Part shown: in pieces, positions 23,771 to 31,570 of the stretch | How positions within the stretch are numbered: the stretch's first letter is position 1 | How the letters are laid out: each line of letters starts with the position of its first letter | NCBI GenBank assembly: GCA_937864175.1 | Contig: CALMJH010000060.1 | Location: forward strand, 1-37,528 | Source: an uncultured Burkholderiales bacterium | GTDB lineage: Bacteria; Pseudomonadota; Gammaproteobacteria; Burkholderiales; Burkholderiaceae_A | Direction of reading: 5' to 3' | Length of the DNA stretch: 37,528 bases | The notes under the pieces: generated by a model | The model's database searches: none | Told to the model about the DNA's origin: nothing | The model's input: the letters and a program-made list of their open reading frames with translations, nothing else | Position numbers and translations under genes: made by a program

Positions 23771-25122
23771 TGGGCCGCCCGCATGAGGTCCTCGATGGAC
23801 TCAATGTCGACGGGCACACCGCGGGTCAGCAGGCTGCAGCCCTCGTCGGTCACCACCGCATCGTCCTCGATGCGAATGCCGATGTTCCAGAAGTCTTGCG
23901 CAATCTCGTCACTGGGTCGAATGTAAAAGCCCGGCTCGATGGTCAAGACCTGGCCGGGGGTGAGGGGCTGGCGATAGTCGCCAATGTCGTGGACATCAAG
24001 GCCCAGCCAGTGGCCAGTCCGGTGCATGTAGAACTGCTGGTAGGCCCCGGATTCGATGGCGGCCTCAAGAGTCTGAGCTGGCAGCAGCTTCAGGTCGAGC
24101 ATGCCCTGCGTGAGGACCCGCACGGCAGCCTGGTGGGGTGCAGCAAAGGCCGCACCCGGGCGGGTTGCCTCGATGGAGGCTTGTTGGGCCGCCAGTACGA
24201 CTTGGTAGACATCGCGTTGGGCCTGGGTAAATCGGCCGTTGACCGGAAAGCTGCGGGTAATGTCGCTGGCGTAGTTGTCCAATTCGCAGCCTGCATCGAT
24301 GAGCAGCATGTCACCGTTTTGCAGGACCCGGTCCCCGGCGCGGTGGTGAAGAATGCAGCTGTGGGGGCCGCTGGCCACAATGCTGCCGTAGGCCACCGAC
24401 TGGGCACCATGCCGACGGAACTCTGCCAGCAGGACTGCCTCGATTTCGTACTCTGCGCGCCCGGCTGCCGTGGCCTTCATGGCCTGAACATGCCCAGTCG
24501 CGGCAATGTTGGCGGCCTGCTGCATGGTGGCAAGCTCATGGGCATCTTTGATTTGCCGCAGGGGGCCAACCACCTGGTCGAGGTCAAGCCACTGTCCCGG
24601 TGCCTGGGTGCCGGCCCGTGCCTGGCTTCGGGCCAGGTTGAGGCACTGGGCGATACGCTGCTCCGCCGCTGTCATGCGTCCCAGGGGTGCCACCAACCAT
24701 GTGCGGTCTTTCATCAGGCCCGGCAGGTCCGTTTCCAGAGACTGCAGGCTGTGGGCCTGGTCCATGTAGAACTGTTCTGCAGCCCGCTCGGGCCCAACCC
24801 GAATGCCGTCCCAGATTTCTTTGGCGGGGTCTCGACTTCGGCAGTAGAGGTGGTCGATGTGAGACCCATCAGCGGCCACCAGCATCACCAGCCAGGCATC
24901 AGGCTCGGGAAAGCCGGTGAGGAAGAAGAAATTGCTGTCGCTGCGAAAGGCAAATGGGTTGTCGCGGTTGCGCAGTATTTCTTGACCCGCATAGGCCACG
25001 ACCAGGGCGGCCTCGTGGTTGGCCAACTGGGCAATCGACTGGGCCAGCCGGTCTCGACGGGCCCGGTGGGCGAGTCCGTGGACGGGGCCAGCAACGGGGA
25101 GGGGAAGGTTTCGATCAGACAT
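23767..25122 (-). CDS. pepP: Xaa-Pro aminopeptidase (PepP, M24B)
   Basis: Dinuclear metal peptidase that releases N-terminal residues preceding proline. The 451-residue protein has the N-terminal non-catalytic domain (about 15-170, RDNPFAFRSDSNFFFLTGF) and the pita-bread catalytic domain. Metal ligands are visible in LIDAGCELDNYASDITR (two Asp), HRTGHWLGLDVHD (His), TIEPGFY (Glu) and GIRIEDD (Glu). Length is typical. It overlaps murU by 8 bases. In many Burkholderiales a ubiquinone hydroxylase gene lies between pepP and dusB (recalled); it is missing here. Confidence 0.95.
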   Translation of the reverse strand: MSDRNLPLPVAGPVHGLAHRARRDRLAQSIAQLANHEAALVVAYAGQEILRNRDNPFAFRSDSNFFFLTGFPEPDAWLVMLVAADGSHIDHLYCRSRDPAKEIWDGIRVGPERAAEQFYMDQAHSLQSLETDLPGLMKDRTWLVAPLGRMTAAEQRIAQCLNLARSQARAGTQAPGQWLDLDQVVGPLRQIKDAHELATMQQAANIAATGHVQAMKATAAGRAEYEIEAVLLAEFRRHGAQSVAYGSIVASGPHSCILHHRAGDRVLQNGDMLLIDAGCELDNYASDITRSFPVNGRFTQAQRDVYQVVLAAQQASIEATRPGAAFAAPHQAAVRVLTQGMLDLKLLPAQTLEAAIESGAYQQFYMHRTGHWLGLDVHDIGDYRQPLTPGQVLTIEPGFYIRPSDEIAQDFWNIGIRIEDDAVVTDEGCSLLTRGVPVDIESIEDLMRAAQ

Positions 25123-25876
25123 GGGGTGAGTCTCGTTGAGAGGTCAGGGCTTGGTCAAGGGCTGCGAGTCGCTCTGGGGTTCCGACGTCGGTCCACCGGC
25201 CCTGGTGAACCAGCCCGCAGAGCCGTCCTTGCTGGGCCGCCTGAAAGAGTAGGGGCGCCAAGGGGGACCGCTCACCGGCCGGCACTCCATGAAAGAGGCT
25301 GGGCCTAAAGAGTCCAATGCCGCTGTAGGTGTAACTGCGTCCGGTCGAGGGAGGATGGGTCGCTCGGCGGGCTTGGGCCAGAGGCGCGTCGCCGGTCCCC
25401 TGACTGGGGGTTGGCAGGAGCTCGAAGTCGCCGCCGGGATGGTGGTCAGGGTTTTGGACCAGGACCAGGCAGGCCTCTTGGTCCCGGTCCACCATAGCCT
25501 GAGCCAGGGTCTTGGCCTGATGAAGGGGCCAGTCAGAAAAGACATCGCCATTCAGAACCAGAAAGGGTTCGTTGTCGGGACTTCCGAGCCAGGGCTGTGC
25601 GGTGGCGATGCCGCCTGCCGTCTCCAAGGCGCCGGGTGGCTCGTCGCTAAAGCGAATCTCCAGGCCCCACTGGCCGCCATCGCCCAGGGCCGACTGAAGG
25701 GCCTGGGCCAGGTGCGCGGTGTTGATCACCACCTGCGCAAAGCCCGCCTTGGCCAAGGCCTGAAGATGCCAGACGATGAGGGGCTGCCCTCCCACGGACA
25801 GCAGCGGCTTGGGTGTGTTGTCGGTCAGGGGACGCATTCGTTCGCCGCGACCAGCTGCCAGGATCATGGCCTTCAA
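25115..25876 (-). CDS. murU: N-acetylmuramate alpha-1-phosphate uridylyltransferase (MurU)
   Basis: Converts MurNAc 1-phosphate to UDP-MurNAc in the cell-wall recycling route that bypasses MurA. The 253-residue nucleotidyltransferase has the activation loop ILAAGRGERMRPLTD, followed by PKPLLSVGG, and the metal Asp in LVLNGDVF. I use TTG 25876 as start: it gives MKAMILAAG, the standard family N-terminus, and AGGAG lies 6 bases upstream, overlapping the amgK stop; ATG 25867 is the alternative. Pairing with amgK (12-base gap) supports MurU over generic sugar nucleotidyltransferases. Confidence 0.9.
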   Translation of the reverse strand: MKAMILAAGRGERMRPLTDNTPKPLLSVGGQPLIVWHLQALAKAGFAQVVINTAHLAQALQSALGDGGQWGLEIRFSDEPPGALETAGGIATAQPWLGSPDNEPFLVLNGDVFSDWPLHQAKTLAQAMVDRDQEACLVLVQNPDHHPGGDFELLPTPSQGTGDAPLAQARRATHPPSTGRSYTYSGIGLFRPSLFHGVPAGERSPLAPLLFQAAQQGRLCGLVHQGRWTDVGTPERLAALDQALTSQRDSPHV

Positions 25877-25888
25877 GACGGGCTCCTT

Positions 25889-26941
25889 TTAGAAGGTGTA
25901 GCCGACCTGGGCGCTGCGCTGCTCCAGACGGTCGAGCAGCCGCAGCAGGGCCCCGCAGCCGTTGTAGCGGCTTGCCGCCTGGCGTGTATAACGCATGACC
26001 AGGGGAAGGTCTTGGAGGTACTGGGCCTTTCCGTCACGGTGGAAGAGCCGTGCAAAGATGCCCAGGACCTTCAGATGTCGCTGTAGCCCCATCAGCTCGA
26101 AGTCACGCCAGAAGTCGGCGAAGTCATTTGCGATAGGCAGGCCAGCCTCTCGGGCGTCTTGCCAATACCGAATGGCCCAGTCCAGCTGCTGGGCCTCGTC
26201 CCACTCGAGGTAGGCGTCTCGCAGCAGGGAGACCAGGTCATAACTCAGTGGCCCGATGACAGCATCCTGAAAGTCGATCACGCCAGGGTTCTGATCGGGG
26301 CAGACCATCAGGTTACGGCTGTGGAAGTCGCGATGGACCAGGACCTGAGGCTGGGCCAGGGCGCTGCTGGCCAGCCAGTCCATGAGTTGGCTGAGCTGGT
26401 TTTTTTCCTCCGCGGTGAGGCTGGTCTGGTGGTGGCGCTCCACGAACCAGTCTTCGAAGAGCTGCATCTCTTGCAGCAGCTTTTCACGGCTGTAGTGCGG
26501 AAGTTGGTCTGCCAGAGAATCCTGTTGTAGACCCCAAGACTGCCACCGGACCATGGCCCGCCAGGCCTCTCGGTAGAGCTGGCCGGCCGCCTGCGGCTGA
26601 TGGGGGTCGAGGGCCTTTAAATAGGGCGTCTGTCCCAGATCGGACAGCAGCAAAAAGCCCTCCGCCTGATGGACGGCCAGGCGACGGGGGACATGGACGC
26701 CTGCTGATTCGAAGAGCTGGGCGGTCAGCAGGAAAGCATCGAGGGGTTCTTTGTCCGGGGGGGCATCCATGAGGATGACGCTGGAGTCTGACCATTGCCC
26801 CCCCGGCTGGACTGGTGCGCGGAAGTAGCGTCGAAAAGAGGCGTCACTGGAGGCGGGGGCCAGACCCTCGATTTGGACTTCTGGAAAGCCGCCTAGCCAG
26901 GCTTTGGCGGCTTCGAGGCGGGGGTCTGAGGCGGCTAGCAT
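25889..26941 (-). CDS. amgK: N-acetylmuramate/N-acetylglucosamine kinase (AmgK)
   Basis: Phosphorylates MurNAc at the anomeric position as the first step of the fosfomycin-insensitive recycling pathway. The 350-residue protein has the aminoglycoside-phosphotransferase fold: SSDASFRRYFR loop (about 30-40), then the catalytic VHRDFHSRNLMV and the metal-binding VIDFQDAVIGPLSYDLVSLLRD. I choose ATG 26941; a GTG two codons upstream (26947) would lie before the predicted transcription start. It heads the 16-gene minus-strand run and diverges from lptD across 18 bases, as in other Burkholderiales and Pseudomonas. Confidence 0.92.
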   Translation of the reverse strand: MLAASDPRLEAAKAWLGGFPEVQIEGLAPASSDASFRRYFRAPVQPGGQWSDSSVILMDAPPDKEPLDAFLLTAQLFESAGVHVPRRLAVHQAEGFLLLSDLGQTPYLKALDPHQPQAAGQLYREAWRAMVRWQSWGLQQDSLADQLPHYSREKLLQEMQLFEDWFVERHHQTSLTAEEKNQLSQLMDWLASSALAQPQVLVHRDFHSRNLMVCPDQNPGVIDFQDAVIGPLSYDLVSLLRDAYLEWDEAQQLDWAIRYWQDAREAGLPIANDFADFWRDFELMGLQRHLKVLGIFARLFHRDGKAQYLQDLPLVMRYTRQAASRYNGCGALLRLLDRLEQRSAQVGYTF

Positions 26942-26948
26942 GACCACC

Positions 26949-26955
26949 TATAATA
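26949..26955. promoter_or_regulatory. Symmetric bidirectional -10 element between amgK and lptD
   Basis: The spacer holds a palindrome-like CCTATAATAGG (26947-26957). The plus strand gives a perfect TATAAT (26949-26954), 5 bases before the lptD ATG. The minus strand gives TATTAT (26955-26950, 5 of 6), 8 bases before the amgK ATG. Both transcripts would begin at or within a few bases of their start codons. A weak CTGAGG (26926-26931) lies 17 bases upstream on the lptD side. Confidence 0.6.
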
Positions 26956-26959
26956 GGCC

Positions 26960-29419
26960 ATGCGTTTTGCTGTCGTTCTGCTGGGGGCCTTGGCCTCATC
27001 CAGCCTTGCCTCCGAATGCCCTCGTCAGATCAGGGCAGAGGCGCAGCATCTGGTCGTGGCGCAGGCGCAGCAGTCATCTTCAACTGCCTCACCTGAGAGC
27101 AGTGCGTCTACACGTCCATTGGCCCAGTCGGTCCAGCCCAGCCAGGGCCTGCGACTCGACCCACGACTCACCCTGGAGCCACCACCTCGCCCTGGTCTCA
27201 CCGACGACAAGACCCCCATGTTTTTCTTCGGCGACGAGATCGATGGTCAGCTCGAAGATGTCTTGATGCTGCAGGGCCGAGCCGAACTTCGCCAGCTGGG
27301 CATGTCGCTCAAAGCTGACCGCATCATCATGGACATGGTGCCCAATCGGCTCGACGCTAGCGGCAATGTCCAACTCTTCAAGCAAGGTGAACTCTACAAA
27401 GGGCCTGCACTGTCTCTCAAGCTCTCCACCATGCAGGGCTTTTTTCAAGACGTCACCTACGAGCTGGCCACCATCAATGGACGGGGCTCGGCCAAGCAGG
27501 TTGAATTTCTGCAGCCGCAGACTACCCGCCTGACGCAGGCCAGTTATACGACCTGCCCGCGCGACCGGCCTGCCTGGACACTCGAGGCGGGCACGATGCT
27601 GGTGGATCAGATTCGTGAGATCGCCGATACCCAGGGGTCCGTCCTCACCTGGGGAGGTGTCCCCATCTTGCCCATGGGGGACATTAGCTTTGCGATCAGC
27701 GACCGTCGGCGGACTGGTTTCCTGCCGCCTTCGTATGCCGCCACGACCCGCCTAGGTCTGGAGGTCACCGCGCCGTTCTACTGGAACATGGCACCCAACC
27801 GAGACATGACCCTCTTCCCCAAGCTGGTGGGTCGACGTGGCGTCCAACTGGGAACTGAGTTTCGGTACTTAAGCGCGCAGAACCTGGGCACGGTGGGCCT
27901 GGAGGTACTGCCCAACGACCGGGTTCGGGGTGAGTCGCGGTCAATGGGAAGCCTGGTTCATACCAGCCGCCTGTCGCCCAACCTAAGCCTGGGCCTGAAT
28001 ATTCAGCGGGTCTCCGACGACGACTATTTTTCGGACTTCGGTGGATCGCTTCTAGCCGCCTCGCAGCGAACCCTGCCCGCCACCCTCTCACTCAACAGCG
28101 CCTGGCAGGGCTGGACATTCACAGCAGCGGCTCAGGAGTACCAGTTGCTACAAGACCCAGCCGCACCAATTCTGGGGCCCTATGCCTGGATGCCCAAGCT
28201 TACGGCCGCTCGGTCGGGCTCGGCCCAAGAGATTCGTCAATGGGAGGACAGCCCACTCTTTGATTGGCAGACCTATGGCGAGCTGACCTCCTTCCGTCAT
28301 CCCACCATGGCAGAGGGCCACCGGTCGGTGGCCATGGGCAGCATCAGTGCGCCGATTCCCACGGAGTACTTCACTCTGAAGCCGAAGGTGGGGGTTCATG
28401 CGACCCACTACTCACAGGTGACTGACGGCAGTCTCTCAAGGACCCAGTCGAAATATGGCTCCTCAGTCTCGCTGGGAAGTTTCGCCAACAATGTGGGCAA
28501 CAGCATCGATTCCTACAGCCGGTTTGTGCCCACAGCCAGCCTGGATGCCTCGATGGTTCTCGAGCGCGACACGCTCTGGGGACAGACCCCCATGATGCAG
28601 ACCCTTGAGCCTCGTCTCTTTTACGTCTACACCCCCTACCGAGAGCAGAGCACCTATCCGGTCTTTGATGCCGCCACGCCCAGCGTGAGCCTGCCGCAGC
28701 TGCTCTCGGACTGGAGCCTGAGTGGGCACGACCGAGTCCGTGACCAGAACCAGATCACGGCTGCCCTCACCTCACGCTACCTCTCGAAAAAAGACGGCAC
28801 AGAAATTTTGCGCGGCTCATTGGGTCAACGGTTTTATTTCGACGATCAGCGGGTGGTCTTGCCCGGCGAGACGGCCCGAACCGATACCGAGTCGGACATC
28901 TTGTTTGAGGGCGGTACCCGCCTCACGCGCGCTTGGCGGGTGGATACCTTTGGTCAGTACACCCGAAAAATTAAGCGTTGGCAGTCGGCCACCGCCTCCA
29001 CCAGCTACGAGCCCAAACCCGGCCAGACCATTAGTTTTTCGTATCGTTATACCCGCAACTCCATCAACACAGTGGACCTGGCCTTCCAGATGCCAGTGGC
29101 CCCCAACTGGTATGCAGTGGGCCGCTACAACTACTCGTTGCAGAAACGCCAGAGCACCGACATTACTCAGCAGCCAGGCCTGATCGAGGCCCTGGCGGGC
29201 GTGGAATACGACGGAGGCTGTTGGGTGGCCCGGGCTGTGGTTCAGCGCTTCCGAACCAGTGCCGAGCAGAGCAACAATGCTTTCTTTTTGCAGGTGGAAC
29301 TCAACGGCATCGCCCGCGTGGGCACGAACCCCCTTGAGGCTCTGAAGCGGGCGATTCCAAATTACCGCATGATTAACCAGCTTACCCCCCTGCCGGCCCA
29401 GTTCGAAAACTTCCAATAG
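26960..29419 (+). CDS. lptD: LPS-assembly protein LptD
   Basis: Outer-membrane beta-barrel that, with LptE, inserts LPS into the outer leaflet. The 819-residue protein has a signal peptide (1-17), a low-complexity stretch, the periplasmic jellyroll (about 88-230, with LMLQGRAELRQ and ADRIIMD), and the barrel from about 235 to the end. It has only three cysteines: Cys20, Cys199 (TTCPRD) and Cys754 (GGCWVA), where E. coli has two disulfides built from four. It is followed by surA (8-base gap) and rsmA, the conserved order. Confidence 0.95.
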   Translation: MRFAVVLLGALASSSLASECPRQIRAEAQHLVVAQAQQSSSTASPESSASTRPLAQSVQPSQGLRLDPRLTLEPPPRPGLTDDKTPMFFFGDEIDGQLEDVLMLQGRAELRQLGMSLKADRIIMDMVPNRLDASGNVQLFKQGELYKGPALSLKLSTMQGFFQDVTYELATINGRGSAKQVEFLQPQTTRLTQASYTTCPRDRPAWTLEAGTMLVDQIREIADTQGSVLTWGGVPILPMGDISFAISDRRRTGFLPPSYAATTRLGLEVTAPFYWNMAPNRDMTLFPKLVGRRGVQLGTEFRYLSAQNLGTVGLEVLPNDRVRGESRSMGSLVHTSRLSPNLSLGLNIQRVSDDDYFSDFGGSLLAASQRTLPATLSLNSAWQGWTFTAAAQEYQLLQDPAAPILGPYAWMPKLTAARSGSAQEIRQWEDSPLFDWQTYGELTSFRHPTMAEGHRSVAMGSISAPIPTEYFTLKPKVGVHATHYSQVTDGSLSRTQSKYGSSVSLGSFANNVGNSIDSYSRFVPTASLDASMVLERDTLWGQTPMMQTLEPRLFYVYTPYREQSTYPVFDAATPSVSLPQLLSDWSLSGHDRVRDQNQITAALTSRYLSKKDGTEILRGSLGQRFYFDDQRVVLPGETARTDTESDILFEGGTRLTRAWRVDTFGQYTRKIKRWQSATASTSYEPKPGQTISFSYRYTRNSINTVDLAFQMPVAPNWYAVGRYNYSLQKRQSTDITQQPGLIEALAGVEYDGGCWVARAVVQRFRTSAEQSNNAFFLQVELNGIARVGTNPLEALKRAIPNYRMINQLTPLPAQFENFQ

Positions 29420-29427
29420 ACCTCGCC

Positions 29428-30765
29428 ATGCTCCTGTCTTGTCTGCCGAATCGTTTCACCCAGCGACTAGCCCTGCCGCTCTGCCTAATGGCGGGGCTCG
29501 TGGCCTCGCCCTCGGTCTGGTCGCAGACCAGTGGGGCGCGACCCATCCTTATTGAGCGTGTGGTTGCGGTGGTCAACAACGAGGTCATCGTAGAGACTGA
29601 ATTGCAGCGCCGAATCGCTCAGGCGCGGCAGTCCATCGCACGATCGGGGCAGCAACCGCCACCGCCCAGACTCCTGCGTGAACAGGTCTTGGACCGAATG
29701 ATCAATGACCTGGCCCTGCTGCAGCGGGCTGCCATGACGGGCATCGCGGTCGACGATCAGACGCTCGACCGTGCCGTGGCCCGGATTGCAGACCAGAATG
29801 GTCTGTCGGTGACTGGTCTTAGAGACCAACTGGAGAAAGAGGGCGTGGCCTTTGCCCGATTTCGTCAGGACATTCGCGAAGAGATTCTGCTGACAAGACT
29901 GCGTGAGCGGGAAGTCGACAACCGGCTGCGCATTTCGGAGGCTGAGGTCGATGCCTTCCTCGCAGCCCAGGGGCAGAGCCTGGCCCGTGTCGACGAGCTT
30001 CGGCTGGCCCAGATCCTCATTGCATTGCCAGAGAAGGCCGATGCCAAGACCATCGAGAAGGCCCAGCAGTTGGCCCAGCAGGTCTATGAGAAAGCCAAGG
30101 CTGGCGAAGACTTTGCGGCGCTGGTCACCGCCCACTCTGCAGCCAGCACCAACAATGCAGGCAGCCTGGGCTGGCGCACACCCGATCGTCTGCCCAGTCT
30201 CTTTGTCGAGGCAGTCAGCCGTCTGCCACCCGGCCAGGTGGCCCCGCCGGTCCGAAGTGCCAATGGTTTTCATATCCTGAAGCTAGAAGAGCGTCGCAGT
30301 GCTCTGCAGAGTCAGCTGGTCGATGTCTTCAAGGCCCGTCACATCTTGATCCGTGTCGATGCGCAGACCTCTGAGCAGGTGGCCCTTCGGCGGCTAGACG
30401 ATGTCAAGCGTCGGATGTCTCTCGGGGAGCGATTTGAGACGCTAGCCCGTGAAATTTCTCAGGACCCTGGCTCGGCTGCGCGCGGCGGTGAGCTGGACTG
30501 GGCCTATCCCGGCGATCTGGTGCCCGAGTTTGAGCGGGCGGCCCTGCGACTGAGCCCCGGACAGGTCAGCGATCCTGTGCGATCGGTCTTCGGCTTTCAT
30601 CTCATCGAGGTGGTCGACCGTAGGAAGGAGCCCCTCACCGAGGACCGACTCAAACTGGTGGCGCGACTGGCTCTTCGAGACCGCAAGCTGGCGGAGGCGG
30701 TTGATGAGTGGACCCGTGAGGTTCGCGCCAACAGCTACGTCGAAATCAAGCGCGACGCGGACTAA
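29428..30765 (+). CDS. surA: Periplasmic chaperone and peptidyl-prolyl isomerase SurA
   Basis: Delivers outer-membrane proteins, including LptD, to the BAM complex. The 445-residue protein has a signal peptide (about 1-32, ending VWSQ), the SurA N-terminal chaperone domain (about 42-170, with ERVVAVVNNEVIVETEL), two parvulin domains (about 192-290 and 308-408; the second begins FKARHILIRVD) and a C-terminal helix. It is slightly longer than E. coli SurA (428). It is cotranscribed with lptD and rsmA. Confidence 0.95.
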   Translation: MLLSCLPNRFTQRLALPLCLMAGLVASPSVWSQTSGARPILIERVVAVVNNEVIVETELQRRIAQARQSIARSGQQPPPPRLLREQVLDRMINDLALLQRAAMTGIAVDDQTLDRAVARIADQNGLSVTGLRDQLEKEGVAFARFRQDIREEILLTRLREREVDNRLRISEAEVDAFLAAQGQSLARVDELRLAQILIALPEKADAKTIEKAQQLAQQVYEKAKAGEDFAALVTAHSAASTNNAGSLGWRTPDRLPSLFVEAVSRLPPGQVAPPVRSANGFHILKLEERRSALQSQLVDVFKARHILIRVDAQTSEQVALRRLDDVKRRMSLGERFETLAREISQDPGSAARGGELDWAYPGDLVPEFERAALRLSPGQVSDPVRSVFGFHLIEVVDRRKEPLTEDRLKLVARLALRDRKLAEAVDEWTREVRANSYVEIKRDAD

Positions 30766-30775
30766 AGCCCAGGCC

Positions 30776-31570
30776 ATGGCAGACCAGGCCAAGAAGCGGT
30801 TTGGCCAGAACTTCCTGCATGACCAAAACATGGTGGCCAAGATTCTGGCCATCGTGGACCCCCGGCCCGGTCAGGCACTGGTGGAGATTGGGCCTGGTCG
30901 TGGTGCGCTGACCCAGGGGCTGATCCGAGGAGCCGGTCGGCTGACCGCCATCGAGATTGACCGAGACCTCCATCAGGGGCTGCTCACTCGCTTTGGGCGC
31001 GGCCTCTCGCTCGTGGCTCAGGATGTCTTGACGGTGGACTTCGCAGAACTGGCCGACCAGGCCGGCCAGTCCATTCGTATCGTGGGCAACCTGCCTTACA
31101 ACATCTCCAGTCCCATCCTGTTTCATCTCTTGCCGGTCGCCCACCGAGTGGTCGACCAGACCTTCATGCTTCAAAAAGAGGTGGTCGACCGCATGGTCGC
31201 CTCGGAGGGCAGCAAGACCTATGGCCGCCTCTCCGTCATGCTGCAGGCCCGCTATCAGATGGAGAGGCGACTGGTGGTGCCCCCCGGGGCTTTCACACCC
31301 GCACCAAAGGTGGACTCGGCCATTGTTAGTCTCTGGCCAAAGCCCGTCTCTGAGATTGGTGTGCGGGACTGGTCGACCTTGGCCAGGCTGGTGACTGCGG
31401 CATTCGCCACGCGTCGAAAGATGATTCGGAACAATCTGGCTGCTGAGCTCGATCGGCTAGACCTGGCCGCGGCGGGCGTCTCAGAGACGTCGCGGGCAGA
31501 AGAAATTTCAGTCGACCAGTACGTGGCCCTGGCCAACCAGCTGGCTAGTCCTCCAGCCTCACCCCTTTAA
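30776..31570 (+). CDS. rsmA: 16S rRNA (adenine1518-N6/adenine1519-N6)-dimethyltransferase (RsmA/KsgA)
   Basis: Dimethylates two adjacent adenines near the 3' end of 16S rRNA during 30S assembly; loss gives kasugamycin resistance. The 264-residue protein starts MADQAKKRFGQNFLHD, has the SAM loop VEIGPGRGALT (about 37-47), the catalytic NLPYN motif and a C-terminal helical domain with FATRRKMIRNNL. The ATG at 30776 is fixed by this N-terminus. In many proteobacteria pdxA lies between surA and rsmA; here only 10 bases separate them. The last 26 bases overlap the convergent ygjP-like gene. Confidence 0.96.
   Translation: MADQAKKRFGQNFLHDQNMVAKILAIVDPRPGQALVEIGPGRGALTQGLIRGAGRLTAIEIDRDLHQGLLTRFGRGLSLVAQDVLTVDFAELADQAGQSIRIVGNLPYNISSPILFHLLPVAHRVVDQTFMLQKEVVDRMVASEGSKTYGRLSVMLQARYQMERRLVVPPGAFTPAPKVDSAIVSLWPKPVSEIGVRDWSTLARLVTAAFATRRKMIRNNLAAELDRLDLAAAGVSETSRAEEISVDQYVALANQLASPPASPL

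Noticed and set aside
23722-25308. A 528-codon open frame on the plus strand opposite pepP.
   Set aside because: It mirrors pepP and murU codons in a GC-rich sequence, shows no domain or motif, and the minus-strand protein has complete catalytic ligands. Similar long antisense frames lie opposite tolA/tolR/tolQ (17244-18278), purH and glyS.
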